From assembly GCA_023091735.1 (NCBI GenBank), contig JALKBU010000039.1, positions 1 through 64,000 on the forward strand: a stretch of DNA of 64,000 nt. The letters are read 5' to 3'. Each line of letters starts with the position of its first letter. The first letter of the stretch is position 1. The DNA comes from Trichomonas tenax (taxonomy: Eukaryota; Parabasalia; Trichomonadida; Trichomonadidae). Shown piece by piece: positions 1 to 9,905 of this stretch. The translations under genes and the position numbers were made by a program. The notes under the pieces are model-generated. The model was not told the DNA's origin. It saw only the letters and a program-made list of their open reading frames with translations, and ran no database searches.

Positions 1-243
1 ACAACATATTTTACGTTATAAAAATGCTATACAATGTGAATATAATATATTATAATGAGTAAAGCACATCATGGCAAATCAATGTTTTTGATGCAAGATA
101 TATCTAATATTTTAATGAAATATAGACATTGTTAGCTAATTCTTTAATATATCATGCACAACATGATTTTGTACATTGGGGTTCAATAACTTAGCAAGAA
201 ATTAATCCAGTGAGTTAAAAAACGAGTTTCGACGACTTTGTCT
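1..243. repeat. Right half of a fold-back element, cut by the window edge
   Basis: This stretch closely matches the right arm of the complete fold-back element near 23.48-23.72 kb, in direct orientation, and the reverse complement of that element's left arm. It ends in a variant of the same terminus (GACTTTGTCT here, GACTTTGCGT there). The following bases, AAATTTAATTGCCC at about 248-261, mirror the GGGCAATTAAATTT that precedes the left arm of the second copy, so the true terminus may extend slightly past the obvious arm. The other half of this copy lies outside the window. Confidence 0.75.
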
Positions 244-516
244 ATAAAAATTTAATTGCCCAACATTCTGCTCAGTTGAATATCTTCAATTTTGATTTTA
301 AACTTAGAATTCATCCAGAATGTGTTTAAATGAGTAGAAATTTCATGTTAGGTATTGGGAAATGTCAGTTTCCAATATTACATATAAAATGTCAAAAAAA
401 AAATGATTTACATGTCAAAACAAATTTTAAACGTGTGTTGAGGATTGGACAATGAAATATGATACTGTGAATGTTTTTAGGATCAACCAAATAAAATACG
501 ATCATCCAAAAAATAT
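244..516. other. Intergenic region upstream of the HID1-like gene
   Basis: AT-rich DNA with no supported gene. It contains one TTTACATGTCAAAA motif at about 408-421, of a kind that recurs in several intergenic regions here. A TCATC at 502-506, 15 nt before the ATG at 517, is close to but not a perfect trichomonad initiator (TCAYW). Confidence 0.5.
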
Positions 517-2259
517 ATGGGAGCTACAACGAGTTCTCCTGCAGATATTCACCAGTTTCAGGTCATAGTCGAGAGATTGAAGACTGTTGATTTCAAGGAT
601 TACGAGGAAATCATCAATGCCGCTGGAAATATTCGCACATTGAATTGTATCTCGAATGCTGAGTTCCAACAGTACTATTTGAAGGAGCCAAACAACATCA
701 TTATGCTTGTTGTCCGCTGCATCGATGTTTTATATGGCGAAAAGAAGATAAAACCATTCCTTGGTGCATTATTATTGCTTTCCAAGATTCTTCCAGTTAT
801 CTCTGTATCGTATAATGACATCAAAGACCTTTCTTGGTTCCTCGATGGAGAACAATCCGTCTTTGAGCGCTTAATGGTTGGAATTAAATCAACAATATTC
901 TCTTTGGGAATTACTTGCTCCTTTACGTCACAAGATCCTACAAACTGGATTTGGGAGAAGCAAGATTTCGACTTCGAGAACTCGAGATACGACATTCTTG
1001 CAATTTTAAATTTTGCTATCAGTTATGAATACTGGTTTGATGAATATCCAGAATACCAAAAGAAGATAAAGCAGGCCTGTTTGTTAGAACCAGAGTTTGC
1101 GAAACACTTTATTAATGCCATTCTTGGCTCAATCACAAATAACTTCCATAGATTTATTCCTTTGGTCATTAACTACTTCAACTGGGCTCTCCACAACGAC
1201 GATAGTGTTATCGCAGCACTGAAAGAATCTAACGCTGGAGAAGTTTTATCGAAACTTGCATACGCATCAGTTGACAACTTAAACGCTATTGTCAACATTG
1301 CTCCAAATATCGAGCCAATTGAGATCGATGTTCAGATGTGCATTTTGCAATTATTGCTTCTTGAACCAAAGATGGAATATGATTACAGAAAAGTTATTGT
1401 TGCAACCCTTCGTTTGCTCCAATTATCAAACGACAAAGGTTTCATTTCAATAACACATCGTATTACATTGACACTCCTTCTTTTAGTAACATCGAATAAG
1501 AAATGTCATGAAGCTTTATTGAAGCCACTAGAAGATCTTGGAACGAAGAGGAAATACCACAATGACTCTATTTCTATTGCCATCGTTGAGTCTGTTGCAG
1601 AGATCATCCTTCATCCTAAAGCTAAAGAGCTCAGAACACTTGGCTTAGGAATCATCCACAACATTGCTCCAGGCATTATTGCAAACAATGAAATTTCACC
1701 AAACATTTTTGTAAAATTACTTCAGGAATATGGCATCCGCGAGTTCTCTGAGCCTCATTATAATGCTGTAACAACAATCATTTCTCGCTATGTTTCATCT
1801 GGCTCAGATGAAGATAAACAAGTAAAGAAGAAACTCATGGATGAAAACGTTCTCAAGATTTATGAATTGCTTGATGAGAAGTGCAAAAAGTTATTTGATG
1901 ATGCTAAGAATGTCACACAGCTTCCTGAAGACTATCCAATGGTTATTACAGATCCAAAGCCACATTTCAAGTGCATTAATGATTATTTGAAGCAGCTTTT
2001 CATTTTCAGAAACAAGGCATCACTTCTTTCATTAAGAAAGAATGCTGGTTATGTTGAAAAGCCAAAGTATCGTAAAACACAGACAAGCGAAACAAATGTA
2101 CAAGCAAATAATGAGTCAGAAGAATCAGAGCATAACATTACAATTCCAAGTGATGCTGATGAAAAATCAGAAGAAGAAACTCATCATGAAGAACCAAAGG
2201 AGGAAGAGAATGCAGAGCCTAAAGAAGAAGAACCAAAGGAAGAAAATAATGAAGAGTAA
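517..2259 (+). CDS. HID1/Ecm30-like Golgi trafficking protein (Hid1 family)
   Basis: The 580-residue protein starts MGATTSSP, with Gly2 in a context suited to N-myristoylation, as in animal HID1 (MGNADS). Residues about 80-210 follow the HID1 pattern: a hydrophobic stretch ending in LPVI, then an aromatic WF, a second helical stretch, an aromatic IWE motif and a long Leu-rich helix array. Residues from about 500 to the end are acidic and low in complexity (repeated EEPKEE). HID1 acts at the trans-Golgi in secretory granule biogenesis. This protein is shorter than the animal form (nearly 800 residues), mainly in loops. The identification rests on remembered motif order and is good but not certain; a general armadillo/HEAT-like membrane protein is the alternative. 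The gene is convergent with the UBX gene, 56 nt away. Confidence 0.65.
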   Translation: MGATTSSPADIHQFQVIVERLKTVDFKDYEEIINAAGNIRTLNCISNAEFQQYYLKEPNNIIMLVVRCIDVLYGEKKIKPFLGALLLLSKILPVISVSYNDIKDLSWFLDGEQSVFERLMVGIKSTIFSLGITCSFTSQDPTNWIWEKQDFDFENSRYDILAILNFAISYEYWFDEYPEYQKKIKQACLLEPEFAKHFINAILGSITNNFHRFIPLVINYFNWALHNDDSVIAALKESNAGEVLSKLAYASVDNLNAIVNIAPNIEPIEIDVQMCILQLLLLEPKMEYDYRKVIVATLRLLQLSNDKGFISITHRITLTLLLLVTSNKKCHEALLKPLEDLGTKRKYHNDSISIAIVESVAEIILHPKAKELRTLGLGIIHNIAPGIIANNEISPNIFVKLLQEYGIREFSEPHYNAVTTIISRYVSSGSDEDKQVKKKLMDENVLKIYELLDEKCKKLFDDAKNVTQLPEDYPMVITDPKPHFKCINDYLKQLFIFRNKASLLSLRKNAGYVEKPKYRKTQTSETNVQANNESEESEHNITIPSDADEKSEEETHHEEPKEEENAEPKEEEPKEENNEE

Positions 2260-2315
2260 TTATTGTTTTTAATTATTGTAAAAGATTCTAAGAAATTTAA
2301 AAAGACAATATTTTT

Positions 2316-3254
2316 TTACAATTTAACAACTTTAACTAATGAATTCCTCAAGTTATAATCCTTGACAGCTTTAGAGCGGTCTGAGATAGATGTTGGAGGG
2401 AATGGAAGCTCCAATGAGAATTGATTAACATCCATATTTAATAAGATGGAAATCTTTGAATATAATGTGTTGATCAACTCATTTTCACCAATATCTAACT
2501 TAGAACGCTTTCCATCTGGCGCTTGGATCATTATTGTGACCATTTTCCCTGGATCAGCAACTGTTTGATATTTAACATCAGGTTTAACATCATCTTCATC
2601 TTCTTCTGTTACATCATATTCTTCCATTTCCATTCTTTGCACAATTAAATCGATTGGCATTCCATATTTATCATTTTTGATTAAAAATGCGCGCAAGAAA
2701 GCAGCAAGATCTTTCTGATTCGTAACTTTTGTCGAATCCATCTTTAATGTTGTGACAGGATCAATAATGATGTAGATTGGGTGTTCACGAATTTGATATG
2801 CGTTTGTGACCCATTTTCCGTCCGGCTCCTCAAGAGACGTCACAAATCCGACAAATCTGCAGTTCATATAGTCTCTTATGTAACCTGTTGCTTGAAGAGG
2901 GTTTTCACCTTTGAGACTTGTCGGAGTAACATACACGAGAAGCCATCTTTGCTTCTGCTGAGCGATATTTCGCTGTTCTGTGAACTTGTCATTTGTTTCT
3001 GCAAGAATATATTTATATTGTTCCTCTTTTTGTTTTTCTTTTTCCTTCTCGATGACTTTTTTAGTCTTTAATTGTGGTTTTGGTGTTTCTTTCGGCGGTT
3101 CTTGTGGTTTTGGTGGCGCTATTCCGTATAATGACAAATAAGCGTCTTTAGCGAGATTTAAGTCCCAATTAACATTGGACAAAATATCTGCAGCCTCTTC
3201 ACGTGTGATTGGAAGCTCAATAATCAGCTGATCAATCAAACTTTCATGATCCAT
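2316..3254 (-). CDS. UBA-UAS-UBX domain protein, Cdc48/p97 cofactor (UBXN7/Ubx5-like)
   Basis: The 312-residue protein has an N-terminal UBA-like three-helix segment (about 1-45), a Pro/Lys linker with a charged helix (about 48-100), a thioredoxin-like UAS domain (about 100-200, with RWLLVYV at its first strand and HPIYIIIDP near the cis-Pro position), an acidic linker (about 215-228) and a C-terminal UBX domain (about 235-312). This order is that of UBXN7/Ubx5 adaptors, which recruit ubiquitylated substrates to the AAA ATPase Cdc48. The UBX loop reads FPP where many members have FPR, so p97 binding may be weakened. The stop is followed by AAA, giving the TAAA expected of a trichomonad polyadenylation signal. 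Confidence 0.85.
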   Translation of the reverse strand: MDHESLIDQLIIELPITREEAADILSNVNWDLNLAKDAYLSLYGIAPPKPQEPPKETPKPQLKTKKVIEKEKEKQKEEQYKYILAETNDKFTEQRNIAQQKQRWLLVYVTPTSLKGENPLQATGYIRDYMNCRFVGFVTSLEEPDGKWVTNAYQIREHPIYIIIDPVTTLKMDSTKVTNQKDLAAFLRAFLIKNDKYGMPIDLIVQRMEMEEYDVTEEDEDDVKPDVKYQTVADPGKMVTIMIQAPDGKRSKLDIGENELINTLYSKISILLNMDVNQFSLELPFPPTSISDRSKAVKDYNLRNSLVKVVKL

Positions 3255-3582
3255 TTTTTAATTAATAATAAAGGGCTTTATAAACTAAAACAGGGTGAAT
3301 TTCAATTAAAGGGGTTTATAAAAATTAAAATGGGGAAATATAATTAAAGGGGGCATTTTTAAAATTGAGGGGAATATGGAAATAAATAGGGGATGAATTG
3401 CTAAAATGGGGGTTAGAAAATAAAATATAGAAAATTATATAGGGGATGAAAAATAAAATTGGGGATTTAAGCAATTTGAAAATGCGTAATTTTCTTATAA
3501 TCGATGAGTAAAAATGAAATTATTTCATGTAGTGATTCCAAATCTCAAATAAAATCGAAGCAAACAATTTTCAAAAAAATTT
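3255..3582. promoter_or_regulatory. Divergent intergenic region with regular G-runs on one strand
   Basis: The 328-bp gap separates the divergent UBX and HECT genes and must hold both promoters. On the + strand it carries about nine runs of three to five Gs between about 3294 and 3466, spaced roughly 20 nt apart in AT-rich sequence, with almost no C-runs. No clear TATA or perfect TCAYW initiator was identified. Confidence 0.5.
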
Positions 3583-5646
3583 ATGGATGACGTCGTTATT
3601 GTTCAAGATCAAGGACTTGTTTCGCAATATCTGATGCAGTTGGAAGAAGGATGCGACAAACTTGAGTGTTTGAACTTTGATTGCAAAGGTTGTCCATATT
3701 TTTCTGAAGAGCCAGATAATCCAAATGAGAGTAGAGCCAAAATACTTGCAATGAATCACTTAAGAGAACCAAAGCTTTGCGATGGCATGCTTCCTACCAT
3801 CAAAAGACCCACGATCATTCATCGAATTCTAGATTTTAACAGTTTTTTAATTCCAATGGTTAAATCAGACGATATATTGGTTCTTCAAGAGAACCATATT
3901 AATCAATTTCAAAATTTCCTCAGAGATCCGGAATTATTCCCTTTTATTCTTTTAGAAAACCCTTTAGTTTACAATTTCAAGGATATGCAACTTGACGACA
4001 ATATGCTATATCAATTATTCAACTTTATAGGTCGAGAAGGCAGCAAATTAGCCAAATATCAAGAAAACTTTTCATACATGCTTCAATGTTTACTTCAACA
4101 GAACTCAGATACAAGATTTCACGTACGTGGTTTGATCCTTTTATTTGCTTTTCATATATTTTTCAATACAAAAGAGTTATTTAAACAAATGGTACCCATA
4201 ATCAATCATATAGATGCATTGCCTCCTGCTGCGTCTAAACTTTTTTGGAATACAATTGAAAATCTTCCACAATATTCCAAAAAGATAGTTTCTGTTGTTC
4301 AGTTTCAAGCTCAAAGCTATATTAAATCCTACAGAGGGCACAATGGAATTCAATTTATAACGCTTTATCCTCTCGCGAAATTCTTAACGAATATATTTAG
4401 ATTCACAATGGATAATCCAGAGCTTTACAACATAGACTTAGGCAATAAAATTTCTTATGGAGAAAATTTCGATATACATACAATCATTCCCTGCAAAGCA
4501 ATATTTTCAACACAAAACAAACAGGAATTATTCGATGCGATCATTGCTCGTCAACGTGAAACCATTGTCCAAATATTGCCTGGACGTCAATTTCCATCGA
4601 ACAAAGTAATTATTAATAGAAATAATATTATTCAAACAGCATTGAGTCAAATCGAAAAGATACCACCAAATAAGTTCATTCTTCCTTTCCAAGTCGTTTT
4701 CGAGGGTGAAGAAGGCAAAGATTGTGGTGGATTAACGAGAGAATTTTTCTTCAAACTCACAGAAATTGCTTTTTCGCCAGACTACGGCATGTTCAGATAT
4801 GTAAACTCCAAGTCATATTGGTTCGTTCCTCTATCGAGTGTAGAGTCAGGCTTATTCAGACTTTTGGGAATGGTTGTCGCTTTAGGAGCTGTCAACAAAG
4901 TTACACTTCCTGTTCGTTTCCCAATACTTCTTTACAAGAAATTCCTTGGAAAAACTATCACACTCGAAGATCTTCAAGAGATAGATCCAAACTTTGTTGT
5001 GAGTGTTGATAAAATGCGTGAGATGAAGGACAAAGGAGAAAACATTGAAGATGTTGGTCTTTATTTCACGACTTCTTATGAATTATACGGCGATATCAAA
5101 GAAACGCCGTTAGTTCCTGGTGGTGAACAAATACCAGTAACTAATGATAACTTCGACTCCTATGTTGCAATGTATCTAGACTGGCACACAAACGAAGCCA
5201 TCAAAGGAAAGTATGACGCTCTTTACGAAGGTTTCAGAGCTGTTTTCAATGAAAGTGTGATGCAGATATTTGGACCTCAAGACTTGGATCAACTTGTTTC
5301 AGGAACAAGTCAGTACGATTGGCCTGCTCTCAAACGAGCAACACGATATGTCGGCTATCAGTCCCACAGTCGAGTAATTAAATTCTTCTGGGATGTCTTT
5401 GAGAATGATTTGAATGATGATAAACGTCGCGCATTTTTGAAGTTTGTTACAGGTGCAGATTACTCCCCGATAGGTGGTCTTGGAACAGTTAAAATCACCA
5501 TCGAAAAAGAGAAGAATACAAAACTTCTCCCCATCGCTCATACTTGTATGTATTCATTTGTTCTTCCAGATTACACAACAAGAGATCAAGTTAAGAAATC
5601 TCTCCAAATCATTCTTCAACATACAGAAGGATTTGGATTTATTTAA
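3583..5646 (+). CDS. HECT E3 ubiquitin ligase with AZUL zinc finger (UBE3A/E6AP-like)
   Basis: The 687-residue protein opens with a Cys cluster of AZUL type (residues about 15-65; CDKLEC, CKGCPYF and LCDG match the order in UBE3A). A central helical region follows, then a HECT domain over about the last 350 residues. HECT landmarks are visible: FEGEEGKDCGGLTREFF, a Gly-rich GLFRLLG segment, and the catalytic Cys in AHTCMYSFVLPDY at residue 655, 32 residues from the C-terminus. HECT ligases take ubiquitin onto this Cys from an E2 and pass it to substrates. The C-terminus keeps the late Phe (FGFI). The stop codon sits in a TAAA context. The AZUL module makes UBE3A a better comparison than other HECT classes. 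Confidence 0.92.
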   Translation: MDDVVIVQDQGLVSQYLMQLEEGCDKLECLNFDCKGCPYFSEEPDNPNESRAKILAMNHLREPKLCDGMLPTIKRPTIIHRILDFNSFLIPMVKSDDILVLQENHINQFQNFLRDPELFPFILLENPLVYNFKDMQLDDNMLYQLFNFIGREGSKLAKYQENFSYMLQCLLQQNSDTRFHVRGLILLFAFHIFFNTKELFKQMVPIINHIDALPPAASKLFWNTIENLPQYSKKIVSVVQFQAQSYIKSYRGHNGIQFITLYPLAKFLTNIFRFTMDNPELYNIDLGNKISYGENFDIHTIIPCKAIFSTQNKQELFDAIIARQRETIVQILPGRQFPSNKVIINRNNIIQTALSQIEKIPPNKFILPFQVVFEGEEGKDCGGLTREFFFKLTEIAFSPDYGMFRYVNSKSYWFVPLSSVESGLFRLLGMVVALGAVNKVTLPVRFPILLYKKFLGKTITLEDLQEIDPNFVVSVDKMREMKDKGENIEDVGLYFTTSYELYGDIKETPLVPGGEQIPVTNDNFDSYVAMYLDWHTNEAIKGKYDALYEGFRAVFNESVMQIFGPQDLDQLVSGTSQYDWPALKRATRYVGYQSHSRVIKFFWDVFENDLNDDKRRAFLKFVTGADYSPIGGLGTVKITIEKEKNTKLLPIAHTCMYSFVLPDYTTRDQVKKSLQIILQHTEGFGFI

Positions 5647-5917
5647 AAAACATATAAAGTGTTTGTTTATTGATAATGACTTTCTTTAATTCATATATAT
5701 GTCATATTCATCACAAAATTGATTTTGATAAAGACAAAAGAAACTTTTTCATACATTTTTATTATGATACAAGAAAGTTTGATAACTCAATCATCACATG
5801 ATCATAATTATTTTTTTTCATCTTAATATTTTAATTTTAAAAATTCACTCATTTAAATTCACTTGATTGAAGGGTTTAATAATGATTGGGAATAAAAGAT
5901 TAAAGCATGTTATTTAA

Positions 5918-6874
5918 TTAGTTTTTCTTTTTCATGAGGTACTGGATTCCCTTGTAAAGAACAAAAGCGCCTGCGACAGCACCTCCGGCGATCCACCATT
6001 TAGTTGATGGAATGTTAGCTTCTAAGGAGAAGACGGTCCTTGTCCCGTTCTGGATGACAATTAATGGATCGATCTCCTTTGCTTCTTCGTAGAGCTTCTT
6101 CGCATCGAATCCAGTGTTTGGTGCTAATCCTCTCTCGATCATCTGAGCGAGATAAACCATTGAGAGGGCATCACGCTGTTCGACTGCCTTTGTGTAGTAA
6201 TAGACAGCTGTCTCGTAGTCCTTTTCAACCTGGAACTTTGTCAAAGGGTTGTAAAGATTTCCAAGCAACTGTGTAGCTTTGACGCTTCCCATTTTCTGTC
6301 CTCTCTGGAGGAGCTTTGATGCGATCTCAGGCTTCTTTGTCATGAGGGCCTCACCAAGCATGATGATTGCTGGCAAATATCCGTCGTAGTAAACAGCACC
6401 TTCTAAAATCTTGACTGCCTGGTCGAATTTTTCCTCATTCAATGCCTTCTGTGCGTAGTACATCATGGCTGGGATGAATCCAGCGTTACTTAACGATTGG
6501 ACTTTGAATTCGAGTTCTGGATCTGGCTGGTGAAGGAATTTGAGGAATGTAGAGTTGAAATCTAAGTCGCCTTTAACCTCAATTGGCTTCTCCATGACGT
6601 AGGGCCAATCGATAGCGCGCTCTTTCCGAACAACGATCTTATGTTTGTTTCCGTTTGGCCTGTGCTCGACGTAGAGTGTTGCGGCGTAGAAAATTCCGGA
6701 GATGATTGGATACATTTGACCTTCAACAGTAGATTTCAACGAATTTTGCTCATTATTGTACTCAAAAACGAAATTTGAGTAGTCGGCGACTTCGATGTTG
6801 ATCTCGAGGCGGTCTCCTTCCTGAGAGAAGTCCCACATGAACATTTTGGCCTGCTTTGGAAGCATTAATTCCAT
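5918..6874 (-). CDS. Tail-anchored CS + Sel1/TPR protein, probable hydrogenosomal import receptor (Tom36/Tom46-like)
   Basis: The 318-residue protein has an N-terminal beta-rich domain (about 1-100) with the feel of a CS/p23 or HSP20 fold (a WDF start, SLKSTVEGQMYPI, then WPYVM). Sel1/TPR-type helical repeats follow (about 130-270; AMMYYAQKAL, AIIMLGEAL, ATQLLGNLY, YYYTKAVE). There is one C-terminal transmembrane segment (about 292-313) with a short basic KKKN tail. This architecture and size match the receptors described for the divergent TOM complex of T. vaginalis hydrogenosomes, where the CS/TPR part faces the cytosol and the tail anchors in the outer membrane. Organelle assignment is inference from architecture; an ER tail-anchored co-chaperone is the alternative. 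Confidence 0.65.
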   Translation of the reverse strand: MELMLPKQAKMFMWDFSQEGDRLEINIEVADYSNFVFEYNNEQNSLKSTVEGQMYPIISGIFYAATLYVEHRPNGNKHKIVVRKERAIDWPYVMEKPIEVKGDLDFNSTFLKFLHQPDPELEFKVQSLSNAGFIPAMMYYAQKALNEEKFDQAVKILEGAVYYDGYLPAIIMLGEALMTKKPEIASKLLQRGQKMGSVKATQLLGNLYNPLTKFQVEKDYETAVYYYTKAVEQRDALSMVYLAQMIERGLAPNTGFDAKKLYEEAKEIDPLIVIQNGTRTVFSLEANIPSTKWWIAGGAVAGAFVLYKGIQYLMKKKN

Positions 6875-7335
6875 TTTTTTATTTGCTTTTTTTTATAAAA
6901 TTGAATTTTTATTTCTCTAAATTTTGTGTATAATATGTTCCCCATTGAGAATATATTGCGAAAATCACAAAATTAGTCGCTCCTGTCAGCTTTTATCGGC
7001 AAAATCTCATTAGTGAAGTGGCATTAACCTTATTTGATATGTAAAGTATTTATTTGCCTTGTAAATAATTTTTTGTTATGTAAATTATTTATTTGGCATT
7101 TCAACTTTACAGGCGTGAGAACAATGATTTATCAGAGTTAAACATTTTTTGAAACCTGAATTGGAGCGCCTTTTTCATCATTATACAGTGTGAAAGTCCC
7201 AAAATGGATGTAAATTGTTATTCTGACATTAGAAAAAAAAATTGATTCTCAAAAATAAATTTAGAACTGACTGGATTTTATTTAAGAATAACCAAGGATG
7301 CTCACATGATTTCAGCTTAAATTTCAAAGGATTAA
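6875..7335. other. Intergenic region, no gene seen
   Basis: AT-rich DNA. Around 7035-7090 three similar phrases (TATGTAAAGTATTTATTTG, TTGTAAATAATTTTTTG, TATGTAAATTATTTATTTGG) form a short degenerate repeat. No coding signal was recognised. Confidence 0.4.
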
Positions 7336-7608
7336 TTAAAATCTTTGTGGATTCCAAATGTCTTTTCCTCCAACAATCATTCGAGCAGTTCCGTCCATAT
7401 AATTTGAACATGGAACTATAAATATGTGTCTATTTTTGGCAGCTGCTTTGAGAGCACTGGAAGGATCGGTTACTTTAGGAGGACATGATTCTATATAATC
7501 ATAGCATCCATGGGCATTGCATCCAGTCATATGAACGCATCCATAACGGTCTTCATACGCACGAAGAGTTCTACATGAGGAGATTAAGCTGAAAAACAAA
7601 GCTAACAT
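7336..7608 (-). CDS. Small secreted Cys-containing protein, function unknown
   Basis: The 90-residue product begins with a hydrophobic stretch and small residues (MLALFFSLISSC) typical of a signal peptide. The mature part holds several Cys in short spacing (YGC, GCNAHGC, ESCPP) followed by another at VPC, so disulfide bonding outside the cell is plausible. The upstream sequence has TCAATTTGCC ending four nt before the ATG, loosely like a trichomonad initiator. No family was recognised. The gene stands alone in a region otherwise without genes, so it could be a fragment of something longer. Confidence 0.45.
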   Translation of the reverse strand: MLALFFSLISSCRTLRAYEDRYGCVHMTGCNAHGCYDYIESCPPKVTDPSSALKAAAKNRHIFIVPCSNYMDGTARMIVGGKDIWNPQRF

Positions 7609-8492
7609 TTTGGCAAATTGACACTTTGAAATTATATCGGCAAATTGACAATTATCGTATCCACCTTGATTTTTAAAAAAATATTCTACAGGCCTCTAAT
7701 CTTGTAGTTTAATTTTGTGACAAATTGGCAACATGACATTTATATTTGCAGTGTTTTCTACAGCGATTGTTTTCTTAGTTGAGAAAAACTTTTTAATGAT
7801 GTAGTTACAATCTACCACAGTCACATAAATAAAAAAATCCATTCTATAGTATTCCAAATGAATTCTATCATTTGGGAAGTCTTTCATCCAAATTACATTC
7901 ATTAATCATGAATTAAATTTTTTAAAAAATATGCTGTAATGCTGTATGCTATTGGCAAAGTTTGGATGACTTTTAAATCTGAATCGTTGTCAAAAATGAA
8001 TGAAAGCCATGGAACATGAAATTATATTTCTGAACAACAACAATGATATTAATATATTTATTGACACCTAGGTTTTTGAAAACAAAATTCTCTGAAGTCA
8101 AAAATGAAGAAATTATTTCAATTTCAAATAGTTAAGAAAAAAAGCTTAGAATTCATAAAATAGAATCTATGTATAAACTGAATCATGTTGTCATGGTTTT
8201 CTAATATGAACTTCATCACATATTGGCAAAATGAAGATGTAAAATGTGTTATTTTAATTTAATTTTAAAATAAAAATCAATATTTTTTCAAAAAATCATT
8301 CATTTCTTGATTTTATGCAAAAATAAATAATGGACTAGAATGCATAATATAAATATAGCATATTTAAAATAATAAATTTGATAATTATCCGTTTTATCAA
8401 ATCATTGCAATATATTTTTGATATTGAACAGATTTTTTATCATTATGACAATATATGCATCTATAGAAAGCATTTTTTTGAAACGAAATCTG
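7609..8492. other. Intergenic region, no gene seen
   Basis: About 0.9 kb of AT-rich DNA. The only open stretch, about 68 codons on the minus strand near 7700-7900, has no recognisable family and looks random. The phrase GGCAAATTGACA occurs twice just upstream of the small secreted protein gene (about 7610-7650). Confidence 0.4.
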
Positions 8493-8497
8493 TCATA
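8493..8497 (+). promoter_or_regulatory. Initiator element (TCATA) before the GT-C gene
   Basis: TCATA fits the trichomonad initiator consensus TCAYW. Its A would place the transcription start 18 nt before the ATG at 8513, within the short 5' UTR typical of these genes. Confidence 0.5.
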
Positions 8498-8512
8498 TTT
8501 CTGTGATGAAAA

Positions 8513-9715
8513 ATGTTTGAAGATGCAAAAAAAATTATTTCTAATTTTATCAACACAGCATTAAAAAACAACAGACACACGAATCAACCAGAAAACTTTT
8601 GGCAAGTAAACGAATCCGATTTCATTGCATTTTGTATTTTGATTATTCAATCATTTGCGATTTGGCTTTGTCAATATTTCAAAAGTTCGATTATTAACAT
8701 CCTTAAATACGATGATGGACCTTTGAACATATTTTGCGCAATTTCTATGTATTCAACGCAAAGATTTAACCCATTTCGGCGTTTATTGGACTACGAAAAC
8801 GCGTTTTTATCTTACAATCTCCCACTGTATCCAACTTTCATACGAATTTGTTCATTTCTTTGTTTTGGAAATTATGAAATTGGTCCTTTTGTTTCTATTC
8901 TTGTTTCCAACTTTTTATTAGTTTACTCATTCAGAAGGTTATTGATTGCCTATAATTCTGTCGATAATGTTCAATGGTCGACTTGTTTGATTTCGATTTT
9001 TCCTTTTCATTTCATTTTATCACGCAGCACACTTTCAAACACCTCTGCTTACACTTCTTTGATCTGCTTTTCGCTTATACTTTACAAATATCATTATTTT
9101 TCATTATTAATTTTTAATCTTATATTAATTTGTGCTACACGCATTGACGGCATTTATGTTGTTATTGGGTTCGTGCTATGTTATATTTTGCAGGCAAAAT
9201 ACTTTCATTCGTTGAAATTATTATTTGTTTTATTAACATATGTTTTTATTTATTGGTTTTTCTACACACAGTTTTTCGACATGTATAATCCAATGAATCC
9301 ATTCTCAAAAGGCAAAAATTCTTTTAAGAAATATAAATCGAAATTAATTCCAAATGTTCCATCAGTTTTCAATTTATTGTGTAACTACACTTACTGGTTT
9401 TTGTTGTTCATCGGCTGCTTCCTTTGTGCAATGACAAATCTTCCTCTTTCATTTATTTCAATTTTATCATTAATTTATATGTTTCCATTGTTTAATTTTG
9501 AGTTCAACGAATATATCATTCCATATTTGTTGCTTACATCTATTGTTGGGTATGATTGCTTCCTGCAGAAGCAGCAAATCAAGATAGTTTTATTTGTTTT
9601 ATTCCCAATTATCATAATTTTTGCTGTATATTGTTCAATAAGCAAAATTGCATCACAGCAGTGTGATAGCAATATATTCACACATATTTTTAATTATCGG
9701 GACTTTATGTTTTAG
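8513..9715 (+). CDS. Multi-pass GT-C-type mannosyltransferase-like membrane protein (PIG-V-like)
   Basis: The 400-residue protein has about nine or ten hydrophobic segments. After the first transmembrane stretch it has an acidic YDDGPLN motif, followed by NLPLYPTFIR, ISIFPFHFILSRS and ATRIDGIY. The order (acidic loop, a phrase resembling FPLYP, then FxP near the start of a helix and a TRxDG-like loop) recalls PIG-V and related dolichol-phosphate-sugar-dependent GT-C transferases, where the luminal acidic loop is catalytic. Donor and acceptor cannot be read from sequence. Sequence divergence is high, so the family call is tentative while the polytopic membrane nature is clear. The stop is followed by AATAAAC. 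Confidence 0.45.
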   Translation: MFEDAKKIISNFINTALKNNRHTNQPENFWQVNESDFIAFCILIIQSFAIWLCQYFKSSIINILKYDDGPLNIFCAISMYSTQRFNPFRRLLDYENAFLSYNLPLYPTFIRICSFLCFGNYEIGPFVSILVSNFLLVYSFRRLLIAYNSVDNVQWSTCLISIFPFHFILSRSTLSNTSAYTSLICFSLILYKYHYFSLLIFNLILICATRIDGIYVVIGFVLCYILQAKYFHSLKLLFVLLTYVFIYWFFYTQFFDMYNPMNPFSKGKNSFKKYKSKLIPNVPSVFNLLCNYTYWFLLFIGCFLCAMTNLPLSFISILSLIYMFPLFNFEFNEYIIPYLLLTSIVGYDCFLQKQQIKIVLFVLFPIIIIFAVYCSISKIASQQCDSNIFTHIFNYRDFMF

Positions 9716-9905
9716 AATAAACTTTATTTACTTGTTAGTTATTTAAAAATGTACTTTTTATGAAATGATAACTTTGTTTTTCATCTTTCTCATGATATAA
9801 TAGTAATTGACATAATCTATTGGTTGAAGGGTTCTTGAAACGTAATATCTTTTGACTTCAATTGTGCAAAATGTGTTTAATGAATATAAATCACTTACCC
9901 AAACT

